Shown here: positions 35,598 through 46,733 of the stretch, in pieces
How positions within the stretch are numbered: the first letter of the stretch is position 1
Layout of the letters: each line of letters begins with the position of its first letter
Notes under the pieces: generated by a model
What the model was told of the DNA's origin: nothing
Seen by the model: the letters and a program-made list of their open reading frames with translations, nothing else
Database searches by the model: none
Program-made: the position numbers and the translations under genes
NCBI GenBank assembly: GCA_036571765.1
Contig: BROE01000015.1
Span: 4,692,977 to 4,756,976 of the forward strand
Length of the DNA: 64,000 nt
Origin: Plecoglossus altivelis
Taxonomy: Eukaryota; Chordata; Actinopteri; Osmeriformes; Plecoglossidae
Reading direction: 5' to 3'

Positions 35598-35850
35598 TTC
35601 AATTCAATTCAATTTATTTTTGTAACGCCCAAAATAACAACAACAGTTGCCTCGAAGGGTGACAAAGATTCCAACAGAAAAGCAAGTTAAACAAAGTCCA
35701 TATGATTTTAGCAAATGGACAACTGTCCCAGAACATCCCCTGTCCTTAGTCCCTCCTTCTCGGCGAGGAAAAACTACAAAAACCCTGTGGGAAAAAGTAA
35801 AAACCTCGAGGAGAACCACAGTGAAGGAGAGATCCTACTTCCACACATCC
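35598..35850 (-). repeat. Interspersed LINE-tail-type repeat, short copy
   Basis: The same family and orientation as 26565-27470. It starts with ATTCAATTCAATTCAATTTA, then TTTTTGTAACGCCCAAAATA, ACAACAACAGTTGCCTCGAA, TCCTTCTCGGCGAGGAAAAA and GAGAACCACAGTGAAGGAGA. It ends about 250 bp in, so it is a 5'-truncated copy if read as a minus-strand LINE, with the ATTCA repeats as its 3' tail. Confidence 0.75.
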
Positions 35851-35974
35851 ATCAACATACATTGTGTGTGCCACGCAATGTGCCATACCATTTACTAATT
35901 ACATCAACGCAAAATAATGAAAAGAAGAGTTTGAGTGAACCAATTTACTACTCGTATATAAGAACAACCTTTCC

Positions 35975-36975
35975 CTTCATTTGGCAAACCCTTTTTGCCC
36001 TTCACCCCCTTCCAGTTTATTTCTTTGGCAACACTGTCAGAAAACATATGGGCAAGGATAATCCATGTCACCTTCTTTGTGTCCCCTCCACCGATTGAAG
36101 CTATGACAGCTATGTGCTATATGAAAAACAAATATTAGGAAACCATAACTGAAATTACTCATTTTGAAAAAAAAGATAATCATCAAAACAAGTGATCATC
36201 ACAGTGATATGCACTATGAGCAAAATATTGAAAAGTGTAGTAAGTAAGTAAAGTAAGTATGACAATGTGTACCTTTTTTGCTGCAGCATCTCACTCCTTC
36301 TGAAGCTTGGCTTCAAAATCATCTACGTCCCCATGAGTCCCTAAAGGGAAATGCATATCCATTGGTATTTCAGAGGGGCATCCTCTTTCATTGCCATCTA
36401 TTTTAGCAGCCTAGTGTTTTACCAGTGAGAACATGTGTACTAGTTAGTGCTCCATATGTTCCAATGAATTGAGGATTTGTAATTGGGCTGCTGCCGCTAG
36501 AAAATATAAACAAGATGGAAAAACAGACGCACTGTCAATATGACTAACTCAAGATTGAGCATAGATAAATGAGTGCAGACAGTTTTACATAAACTACACA
36601 AATATGTGTAGTAATAATGGAGTTTACCACTACATGGGATTGGGCCAATCCCAGACCTTGACACTCGGCATGTCAGAGTGAACAGCCAAACACCACCTGT
36701 GCGTCTACTTCTATATTTCCCTGGAGAGGAACCCCTTGAATGTGGTGAAAGAGAATTCATTGAAGTGGCAGGTTGCGGTGGTGGAGGAGGATTTTGTGGT
36801 GTTCCAGGTCGTGGAAAAGGGTTTAGGAGAGTTTTGAGCGGTGGTGGAACCTTTGAGGCCTGGCAGGATAGTGCAACAGATGTACACTACCGAGTTGGCT
36901 GGTGGGTGGCCTTCTGTGAGACAGGCTCATTGCTTTCCTCCCCATCAGTGTCACCAAATAAGCGCCTGAATTAAA
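35975..36975 (-). pseudogene. CACTA-associated second protein with DUF4806-like end
   Basis: On the minus strand, 36970-36690 reads LFGDTDGEESNEPVSQKATH, then a Pro-rich stretch (PPLKTLLNPFPRPGTPQNP). 36377-36309 reads MDMHFPLGTHGDVDDFEAKL and stops after QKE. 36098-35975 reads IGGGDTKKVTWIILAHMFSD and INWKGVKGKKGFAK. The order (FPLxTxxDVxxFExxL, then GG..., then NWxGxxGKxxF) matches the DUF4806 region of proteins encoded next to the CACTA-type transposase in fish. The pieces are interrupted by stops and intron-like AT-rich DNA. It lies directly downstream of the transposase relic on the same strand. Confidence 0.6.
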
Positions 36976-37459
36976 ATAAAGAGTGGAACAAAAAACGTTT
37001 TTCTGTCATAGTAAAACAAACATAGGCCTGATTTTTCTCCATAGTCTGATATCATCCTTAGTCAGACTCTATGTTGGACATGTTGCAAGTCAATGACTTC
37101 CTAAGTGACTGTCTCACTGACAAATGAGTCATCTAGCATATATAAACAATGACTGATCAAAATGTGTCTTTGCTGGCACATTTGACTAGTCTTTAGTTCA
37201 AGAAAGTGCTGACAAACGTAAAAGGCCTCTTTTATGTTTCCTACCGCAAGTTTTCAGAACTGTGCAGTCATGTTGTTCCCAGTCCTCTCCAGGCTTCTCT
37301 TTTCATTTGACTGCTCTATTTATTTGTTTATCAATGGTGTAGCATTGCCAGAATTATGCTCCATCACTGTACCATTCAAACTGTAGAACTGAAACAGTTT
37401 TAGTCTGAATACATTTTACAAAGTGATACATTCTGAAAGAGAAAAACAAAACCTCAATA

Positions 37460-37650
37460 CCAGTCAGTCATTCCATTCATATCCCAGAGAAACCATATTG
37501 TATCTTTGGACTCTATCAAAGTCCAGGACCCTGGTTTCTTGGCTGACAATAGTGTAAAGGACCCAATCTGTTGTTGCCAAAAGAATCCCCCAGCTGGCAC
37601 TAAAGTGCTTCACTTTTTCAGTGGCATTAGGACCGAGAACAGTATATAGG
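37460..37650 (-). pseudogene. Probable N-terminal piece of the CACTA-associated second protein
   Basis: Minus-strand translation gives KVKHFSASWGILLATTDWVL and SLGYEWND, open for about 55 codons between transposase and second-protein relics. I place it there by position and coding texture only. Confidence 0.35.
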
Positions 37651-37753
37651 GTCTATAATATGTACATTTATTAATACATGTACATACATAAATAATACAT
37701 ACATATCATAGAAGTATTACTTTCTATTATTACTTAATATTGTGTGATGATAA

Positions 37754-38972
37754 TTAAAAATACAATACAAAAGAGAGAATAATTAAAGAAAAAATGTATA
37801 TACATATATGTAGAGAGTTATCAACAAAGGCCGATAAAACTACAAACAAAATGATGGGACAATAAATTAATGAATGAATGAATTTACTAACTACTTTCTT
37901 GACTTTGTGAAGATCATTTTCAAATGTAAAAGCAGAGATGTTCCCCAAACAACTGTGCAGCATTACATCTTGAGGGAGATGAATTAAGGCATGTACGTTA
38001 TAACCAATTTCACATATGTCTCCAAAATAGTTCACAAAGCTTTTCAGTGTTGTCTCTGCATATGATACAGCAGTTAAAGGCAGTTGTGGACTCAAAAGAA
38101 AAGAGATCCCAGCGTAGAGTAGCATGATGTTGGACATATTGGTGTCAAGGAAAGAAGCCAAAACGACAGGGCCAGTGTACAGAAGAAATTCCCTCAGTAG
38201 CCTTCCAATAATCAACTTCTCTCAGCAACCTTGACTTTCTGGCAAATTCTACTGGAACATAAGCACGCATTTCCACGTGATAAGAGTGTGTGAGTGTGTA
38301 AGAGAGTGTGCTGAAAATTATTGTAGGCAATCTGAAATGTAGTTTTCCTTGGAGCCAGGTCAGTAAAAGCTTTCTAACAACTCCTAGACAGAGAAGATGC
38401 ATGCAATCAGAAGGATATTGGGATATCATAGCCTTTTGAGGGTTGTAATGTGGGCATAATCCATTATGATGGTGCTCTTCATCTATTATCTGTACAAACG
38501 ATTCATTCCTTCTTAGTCTGTTCTGAGTCAAAGGGTAGCTCCTAATTGTGTATTGTCCATGTTGTGCACATTTATCATGCCCCTGATAACCATTATGAGA
38601 CTTGGTGTTCTCAATGAAAGATCTAGCAGCTGTGTCACAGAGAACAGCGTGTGACTTAAAAGTTATATTTTTGTCATCAAAATCAAAACCATTTTCTCGA
38701 TTTTTCCTGTGCAAAGTTTTGCATGAATTCCTCTGCACTGGAAGGTTTTTTTTGGCACCACAATACAATACAATTATGACAGGTTCCTTTGTAGGATAAC
38801 AAACTAAGAGTTGCAGAATTGGCCAAAACTGCATCTTTGAACTTTTGAACAAGGTTAACCCATCTATATTGATTTGAAGTCTTAATATATAACCATCGAC
38901 AACTAAATGTATAATCTTAGACAGTGCCTTATGAAGAGAAGGCAAAATACCAAAATGATAATAGGCCTCCAA
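37754..38972 (-). pseudogene. CACTA (EnSpm)-type transposase relic
   Basis: 38145-38972 is open for 275 codons: LRLQINIDGLTLFKSSKMQF (first acidic residue), FKSHAVLCDTAARSFIENTK, SHNGYQGHDKCAQHGQYTI (Cys-x2-Cys-type block), YPSDCMHLLCLGVVRKLLLT and FARKSRLLREVDYWKATE. A frameshift at about 38180-38215 moves to 37754-38215: REFLLYTGPVVLASFLD, HALIHLPQDVM and NISAFTFENDLHKVKKVV. This is the full block order of the fish CACTA transposase C-terminal two thirds. One shift plus a missing N-terminus make it inactive. It is the longest open transposase segment outside Rex3. Confidence 0.8.
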
Positions 38973-39680
38973 ATTCTTCCTTGATAGTGTAATCGATTAT
39001 TATTTTTAAAATGTCCTAGCATCCTTTATTGGGTCTAGATGATATGGCTGCAAGATCAGTAGAGCAGTCAGGGAATTAGAGAGACCCAAAAATGTTATTC
39101 CCGACAGCTAATACTATCACCAACCATGGTTTTGATAAATGATCATTGGGTAGATTGGTGTATAATTGGCCTTGTGTATGTCAAGGTGAAGGCAATGAAT
39201 GTACATATGCCTATGAGTGTAACCCATTGACATTGTCTTTCAATGAGGGTTAAGGAAAATATTCTGACGACACAGGTTATTAGGGTTAAGAGACAATTAA
39301 ATACGCAAGCTGTCTTTTTAAGACTCGATATCCAATACTTTTGATGACTGGAATTTATGTGTTGAAAGTGTTTAAAGTGTTTGAAACTCGATTGAGACGT
39401 CAATAAAAAGGTCAGAAAAAAACTATGCAAAACTAAAGTGTATAATACAAAGTGATTATAATTGTAGAAAAAATTCTGCCTCCAGTCCAAAAATGAGCTA
39501 GTTCCATAGAAAGATACTAATAAGATACTAATAAGGTATTTGTATCAAATCTGCAACGGAGCCACAAAACAGCTGGGACTGTTATGCGGATCTGTTGGAA
39601 CTCAGACGGATTTGTCACGGAATCAGCTGCAATCTGGAAATAAGGGGCAGAGCCCAACTCCCAAAAAACTACCCCCCAGA
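38973..39680. other. No gene recognised
   Basis: AT-rich sequence upstream of the CACTA relic. It may include decayed parts of that element, but no coding block is readable. Confidence 0.45.
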
Positions 39681-39684
39681 TGGC

Positions 39685-39965
39685 CCCTTCCTGTTCCAAC
39701 ATGGCTGAGGTCATAAATACATGATTGAGTTTGGTGTGGATTAACTTGACTGGCCTGCACAGTCCTGACCTCAACCCAATAAAACACCTTTGGGATCAAT
39801 TTGAAATGAAACTGTGAGTGAGGCCTTCTTGTCCAACATAAGTGTTTGTCCTCACAAATGTACTTCTGGAAGAATGGTCAAAAATGTCCATAAACACACT
39901 CCTAAACCTTGTGGAAAGCCTTCCTAGAAGAGTTGAAGCTGTTGAAAAACACTCTACATAGGTGA
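39685..39965 (+). pseudogene. Tc1-like transposase C-terminal fragment
   Basis: Across two frames the + strand shows EFGVD, LTGLHSPDLNPIKHLWDQFE (block with the last catalytic acidic residue region) and LLNLVESLPRRVEAV (39895-39945). This is the typical Tc1 3' coding end. No inverted repeat was found to the right. Confidence 0.65.
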
Positions 39966-40375
39966 TGACAGAATAGGAAAACACGTTAGGGCAGGGAAAA
40001 CAAAGGACCACACTGAACATGAAAGAGGTGCAGCCATGGCCGTGAAAGCTAGACAGCAAGCCTTGCTGAATGTTTTCTTAGCAATAAAACTTGCACCTCC
40101 TAAAGTAGGATAAAAGAATGCATAACATATATTATACCATATACATACCATATATACCATATATAGTCTGGTAAAAAAAATTCCTGAAGCATACTGGAGA
40201 AGGCCCAATCCTTTCGGGCTAATAGCTCTGCCAAAGGAAAGCTGGTGCTGGATCTAGTATGACCTGAATGGACTAGAATGATCGGCCGGCTAATATTGAA
40301 AAACTTTACATTTCTATAGCAAAACACATGAAATCATGCAATGTTTGTAACAAAAACATGACCATGGTAGAAGCA

Positions 40376-40475
40376 GGATAATGCCCTACGAGGTGTACAA
40401 TATCACCAGATAATGGACTCCGCCTCCGCATCGTTCATTATCAAGTGATGCTGTACACCTTGTTGGGCATTATCC
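40376..40475. repeat. ~100-bp imperfect fold-back (hairpin)
   Basis: The left arm GGATAATGCCCTACGAGGTG (from 40376) and the inverse of the right arm, GGATAATGCCCAACAAGGTG (ending at 40475), match at all but two of the first 20 bases. Pairing continues with a few mismatches through TGTACA, ATCAC/GTGAT and ATAATG/CATTAT to a tiny centre near 40424. It could be a small fold-back transposon or a hairpin-forming transcript. Confidence 0.75.
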
Positions 40476-40479
40476 CTTA

Positions 40480-43400
40480 CGTACACTTTCCAACATGATG
40501 AACAGCCAAGCACTGTGACATGAATCCCATGGTAAGCATTTACATACAAAATACATACAGTACATATACACACACAAAATTGTTATGGACAGTACATTTG
40601 TACTGTATAGACCCATATTGACAAATACCGTGCACATACAGTATATGTGCATTATATTTCTAAATGCAGAGAGAGGAAATCATATCACCACTTGTGTATT
40701 AGCAGAAGTAAAGAGGGAAAGTGAAGTCACCAAAAAAAGAAGCACACTAATGAGACTAGAAACTGATATTAGGTGGTTACTCAGGATATGCAGAACATCT
40801 TGGCTGGTGATGGGTAACAACAAGTTACTGGGGTGCATGACAAATGTAACTGTCTGGAAGACAGTTTGCCACTGGTGGTATCACTGTACCTGCGTCTGAT
40901 TCCAACTGTGATGGTGTGAATTCCTGTGTCATATAAAAACACAGAAACTATATACAATGGAAAAGAAATAGATCAGTATCCTCCAAGATAGTGAAGATGA
41001 AACTCATCATCTAAACTAATGTGTTTTTTCATTTCTTGGACAAACAATTGTCTGACTGTTGCATTGCATTTAATGTTTCCAATTTAGAATTAGATATAGC
41101 AATGCAGCTCTCTCACCCATCCCTTATTCACCCCTACATTAGTATTCCAGGTGTGCTTTTATCAGTGCCTGGCTGCGAATGATAATATGTTTGTTTTTTT
41201 TACACAGCTTGCTTGGTTGCTTTTACAGCATTGAGGCTCCCAGGGGTCCTGTACAGAAAGAAAATCAAACACTTTTGTGAGTTAAAGGAAGCAGAAATTT
41301 CCCGAATATAACAAAAACATGCATTTAACTCAACTCCTTTGGGCCAATGGGCTTGTTTGCTATGTTTTGTCTGAATTCGTAGGATTGCTATTGATTTATG
41401 AAATCTGCTATATGCTATTGTAATTCGTTTTGCTCAAGTCCACTCACTATTTTGTGCAGATTATTGTTCAGCTGTGCAGTAGTATGAGTCTTTCTACAGA
41501 GTACATTTTGAGCTACAACCATAGAAGATTGGATGAAATGCGTATGTTTAAAATGTTTATTGAATTTGAGTTATTAGGTATTCTCTGTTTATTCCACCGA
41601 TTATGTTTGTACTATGGAGCCCCAGACGGCAGCCACATCAATGGGTTTTCCCAAAGCTTTAGTAAAAATGTTGACTGTAGACTAAACAGAGAGTCAGTCA
41701 TCCATTGTAGTGTTGACTGTGAGATTGCAGCCACAGCAGGTAAATATACTGAGATAATGGTCCCCATAGACAGGCTGCCTAAACATCTTACATAGGCCTG
41801 CTTTCAATCCAGAGTAATATCTTAGGTGTAGAGAAATGTTACATTTATTTCAGTGAGGTCTTCTTAGATTTATAGGAAAAGGAGCCTTGACATAAATTAT
41901 ACTTAATTGAGGGCTGCGGTTTCTACAAGGATTAAAGGGGTAGCTAACAAGTTATTTAGCTAGATTTTGAAACTGTATTTGTGTTAATAAATTATTCTGG
42001 CAGTACTGAAGAAACTGTCAGATTATTTGGACATCCCCGGGACAAGAAAGAGGATACGTGTTCTTTAAAGGCTATTTGCCGGTCCTTAGACACAAAATTA
42101 TTCACTTGTTCAAATAAACAGAAGAGATCTGAGTCCCTCTACATGGAAGTGATGTCATGGAGCTCCCTGGTGATTAATTACTGTGGAAATAACCCTGCTT
42201 TTAGTTGAACTTTTAAAATCTTCATAAACTGAAATAATGGCGATGTGTTAACATTTAAAATATTACATCATTTTTATATTAGACAACCCCTCTTTTGATA
42301 CAGCCTTTGGAGCCTGGGAATTAGAGTAATGCTCTTACGACTGTCAAATTGAAAAGTCACCAAGCTGAATAGTTGTTTCTCCCCAGTTTATTCAACATTA
42401 TTTTCATAGCTAATCTCTGTGATGTATCATAATAATTGTGCAATATCCACCCCAAGCAGATACATTTGTGTGGTTACTTAACATCTCAGGAAGGAACTTC
42501 CTCCTAAAACTGTATTTTTATGTATCTCTTGTGAAAATTCTATAGGACTGTGTTCTTTACTCAAGTCTTGTGGATTTTAATCTAATTTAGAGCTAGTGCC
42601 TCCAGGTCTCTAATAAAGCCCCCTTCTTAGCCGTATGAGTCGCATGTGCCGTCTTGAGCAGTTTAGGCAGCCATGTAAAGTAGTTCTCAGCCTCAATAAA
42701 TTGGCAACATTAAAATCACTTCAGAAGTTAATGACAGCTCAATTTTAATGCAATCATGCAATTCAGTTACCCTATAAAAACCATAAAATCCTCAATATGC
42801 ACTTAGATAATTTTGAGTCACTTATTGCAAAGAGACTGTAATACTTTTGAGACTACTGCTGTTCAAACAAGCAACAAGCATGCAGTTTCCAGTCATATTC
42901 TTTGTGTTCTTCGGTTTTGAAGGTAGTAAAGAATAGGCTAAGGTACCATGTGGTAAGACTGTACAAATGTGTGTGTAGTCACCTCTGATGAGGGTGTCTA
43001 CATCTGATGCTTGATGTGACCCCAAGAGGTAAGCTCTCACCCTTCTGTGGAATGTCAGAACCCCCCTCCTCCATCACCCGTTCAGCCACAATTAAATAAT
43101 GGAATGGCACAGCATTGATACAAAACTATGTTTAGACAATCCATTTCATTGATATCTCATTAACCAGTCTATGTATTGGCTCTGTATTGTATTTCATCAA
43201 ACAAGACATGGAAAAAAGTACTCAAATTGAAATACATCTTTAAGTCATATACACAAGGTCTACTACAGTCTCATATTTACTGACACACTCAATCTGGTCT
43301 CCACTGAAAAACAAAACACCATCACAACTCACAACCCATTCCCATTCCCATAAATACCACTCGTAGATATCACTGCAACATGAAGATAATCTAATTAACT

Positions 43401-44640
43401 AAATATGTGTTAATTTCTCTTGCTACTCTTTACAGATTACAGTTAGACCCCACTTAACCCCTCCCCCACCTCCCACCACCCCCTCCACACCCCTTAAAAT
43501 GATCTTGGCTTCTTTGATTTATGACATTAGTTACCTCATAGGCCCCTGTCAGCTCTCACAGTTGCCAGTTGCAGTGTCTAATGGAAAATCTGTGCTCTTT
43601 GCCAGGGCCAAATGTGTTTCGGCAAGATCTGTGATCAGTGGAGATAAAGTTTGGGGAGGGGTGTGGAGGGGGGCTTTAGGTTGAACCTTACAGTACAGTT
43701 GGGATATTAGTGAGAAAGGATGTGCAATTTGTGTTTTTTCTTTCTTACTTGTGAGTGCCTTTACTGCAGAGATATGTTTATTTTGAATTAGGGTCTACCA
43801 GAAGGCATTTAGCCCAGTGAGCTGAAAGGGGATTAATAAAGCTTGAAGGAGTGAAACTTTAAATTGTTTGTGAATATCACTCTGACACTGACGAGTTTTC
43901 TGAAAGTAAAGACATAACATTCTACATGGATTTTCTTACGAGATCATGGGGTTATTGGCAGGATGTTCAAAAATACCGTAAATGCAACGATAAGGGAATC
44001 ATCGATGCCTGTTCTTTAAAGTACATCTTTCTGAATGCCAGTAATCTCCACTGCTCCAGTTCCCACTCCTCAACATGGAACAGCACCAAACATCCTGCCC
44101 ACTAATTATGGTCCATTGTGATGAATTAAAATGTAACTTGTAGTTATTGTGTCACAGTTCCATTTTCCTAAACATTGTCAAGCTCCATACTTCATTGTTG
44201 TATGGCTAAGGCATAACAAACCATTCATTCACAACACACACACACAAAGATCAGAGGCCGTTAAGTCGTATGTGCTTATGGTAATCACAATCAGCTATTA
44301 CCCATCATCATACATTGTATCTAAGTCTTCATTCTTATGTTTAAACTGTAACCTACTGTATTCGACTGACAGTGAAAAAAGCAACTAGCAACTGGCTGTT
44401 TGTCATCTTTGTTTTTCTCTATTCACTATTAACACCATCTTTTGACCTTCATGCCTCAGAGAGACTTGTTCAGTTAATAGCCGTCAATGGCTAGTATCAT
44501 TGAACTAATTTTATGTTGAGGCGTTTGTTCTCTCTACTCTGCAGATTGCTAACACTTTAAAATCCAGAATTCAATTGAACTTAGTCACTGAAGAGACAGA
44601 GATTCCTTACTTCATCAGAATGAAATCTTGATGAATCAAC
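40480..44640. other. Repeat-poor intergenic region upstream of adamts19
   Basis: About 4 kb with no recognised gene or transposon. Open frames such as 41430-41795 and 41981-42208 show no family. A pyrimidine-rich tract (43441-43495) precedes a non-AT-rich segment at 43500-43680. Contrast with the dense relics to the left makes this a candidate for conserved non-coding elements, but this is inference. Confidence 0.45.
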
Positions 44641-44689
44641 TTTGATCTCAAAGCTTGATCAAAAAATACATAATAAATAAGAAACTCTC

Positions 44690-45080
44690 CCCAATGGCCA
44701 GGACCAAAGGGCTGTCCAAGGATGACACGGGCAAGATTGTAGACCTATACAAGGCTGGAATGGGCTACAAGACCAAGATCAAACGTCAGCCTTGAAACCT
44801 TAATGACTTGGAGATGATCAGTGAAGAGAAGTGGGACAAAATCCCTTCTGAGATGCGTGTAAACCTGGTTGTCAACTACAAAAAACATCTAACCTCTGTG
44901 ATTGCCGACAAGGGTTTTGTCACCAAGTACCAAATAAAGTTTTTCAGAGAGGTCAAATACTTATTTCACTCTTAAAAATGCAAATTCATTCATAACAATT
45001 TTGACGTGTTTTTAATCTGTGTCACTGTTCAACTAAACTTACCACTAATATTATAGACTGATTGTCTCTAGTTAAGTTTT
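44690..45080 (+). mobile_element. Internally deleted Tc1-like transposon
   Basis: ATG 44694 starts a transposase N-terminus, MARTKGLSKDDTGKIVDLYK. The coding sequence then jumps near 44790-44805 to the C-terminal end LEMISEEKWDKIPSEMRVNL, then HLTSVIADKGFVTKYQIK. The middle, with all catalytic residues, is deleted. The right part (TATTATAGACTGATTGTCTC near 45048) is the non-coding end of this Tc1 family. Such deletion copies can be mobilised in trans but not alone. Confidence 0.8.
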
Positions 45081-46733
45081 CATTTAAGTTGTAACGTTTT
45101 GTGCTGCATAGTGAGGCTTAAAATGTCAAACAATTATAAACACCCTGATCCACTTTCATGAAATACTTAATGTTTTAATCTGTTTATCAGGAAGAAGTGA
45201 TACAAACGTGGATTGATAAACAGCCAACATTTCTCTCTCTTCTTGTTTTCTTACTAATCGTTTTAAGTCATCTTTAATTGCAAAGTACAGTACCAATCCA
45301 CAGAACACAAGTTACCAAGAAACATGCCAAGAACGCAAAACTGCCAGGAAATGTTCTTGATCCACCCCTTCTATCCAGGATTGGATGGTAACTTTGCCAA
45401 CGAGAACGCGTCTGATATCCTAGAAGTCATTTCAAGCGCATCTCAAATCGGTCTCCGACCTCGCCTCTTGCAAGACTGTTCTTCTGCAGAATGCAAACAG
45501 CTCCGCACTTTGCGTTCTTCGGATTGATAAACAGAATGTCACTTACAGTCTATAATTAACTTTAAACTAACTAGAAAGATGTTTTCCATTTAGGTGTAAA
45601 CCTGGTTCATTAGGAAGATCCATCGTGGTGTTACTACGATCAGATTTGACAAGATCGCTAGCTCTAGCTAGCTTCAATGTTGTCTTTCCATTGCGGAATC
45701 AGAATATAATCCATTGTTTTACAAACCATAATATGATTTTCATACTTTGAAACTTTGTCGATGAAATTTAAGTTCCATTTAAGAATGCATGTTTATTTTA
45801 TAAAATGGCAGAAGTAGCGACATAACGGTAGAGTTGATAGTCAGCATTTATAGACTTAGACAGCGACGGTCACTAGCTGTGTTTACCGCACCTGGCACTA
45901 ACCATCCCACAAACAGGCGCCAGTGATACCTAATTTATAGGAAGTATGGCACGAAAACGCGCATATATACGCTCTCACACTCTCACACATAGGCAACGCA
46001 CGCACACACACACACACACACACACATTTGTGGCATGGAATTGCTCACATAAAAGGTGTGATTTTTGGGCAACTGATTTTCTTCTCCAAGTAAAGCTTTG
46101 ACCTATATACAATACATATCTTATATATCACGGATGTACAGGTGTAAAGGATAAGTCACTTTCAAGAGTACACAATAAATATAGCCTATAGCCGTACTAT
46201 GAATGGAAAACTTCGCACAGTTTGTCGTCAATAACAATCTGAACTGTTCATTTTACTTCAGTTAGGTTTAGAGAGCAAAAGGATTTAAATAGTTAGTTGT
46301 CTTCAATATGTCGGCTCATTTTAACATGTGAAGCCTACTTTGTGCTCTGCCCCTGTTGGTGCTCTGGTTTGTGTGCCTTCTTGCTCTAGTGTGCTCTCTA
46401 CCGATCAGAGTGCGCTGTCCATTCATCAAAATACACTTCTATACAAATCTCTCTCTCTTTCTCTCACTCTTTCTCTCGTTCTTCCACGCTTTTAAGATGT
46501 AGTAGCCTACAAGCCTATTGCTGTGTTGACTTTTTGATTTGGGCTACACTGCAGGATTACGAGTCATTCATTTGGAAACACTCATGTGAGAGCGGACAGG
46601 GGCGCATTTACCGGGAGATGGATAACAATGACAGACAATGACATAAACAACACAGAATTGAACTTCTATGCATCGACCAGAACTTTTTAACGACACTACT
46701 GTAGCGGCGAGTCGGTTGGACATTATTGTGAAT
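45081..46733. other. adamts19 upstream region / promoter
   Basis: Contains a (CA)n microsatellite at 46002-46026, a pyrimidine-rich CTCTCT tract at 46449-46487 and the presumed 5' UTR before ATG 46734. The frame 45324-45527 (+) has no recognisable domain. I cannot place the transcription start. Confidence 0.5.
46002..46026. repeat. (CA)n microsatellite
   Basis: A CA run of about 12 units. Confidence 0.9.

Noticed and set aside
41430..41795. 121-codon + strand frame in the repeat-poor block
   Set aside because: AT-rich, hydrophobic chance-like product without motif; no exon context.
45324..45527. Open frame upstream of adamts19
   Set aside because: No domain, no splice partner, not in phase with adamts19 exon 1; treated as chance.
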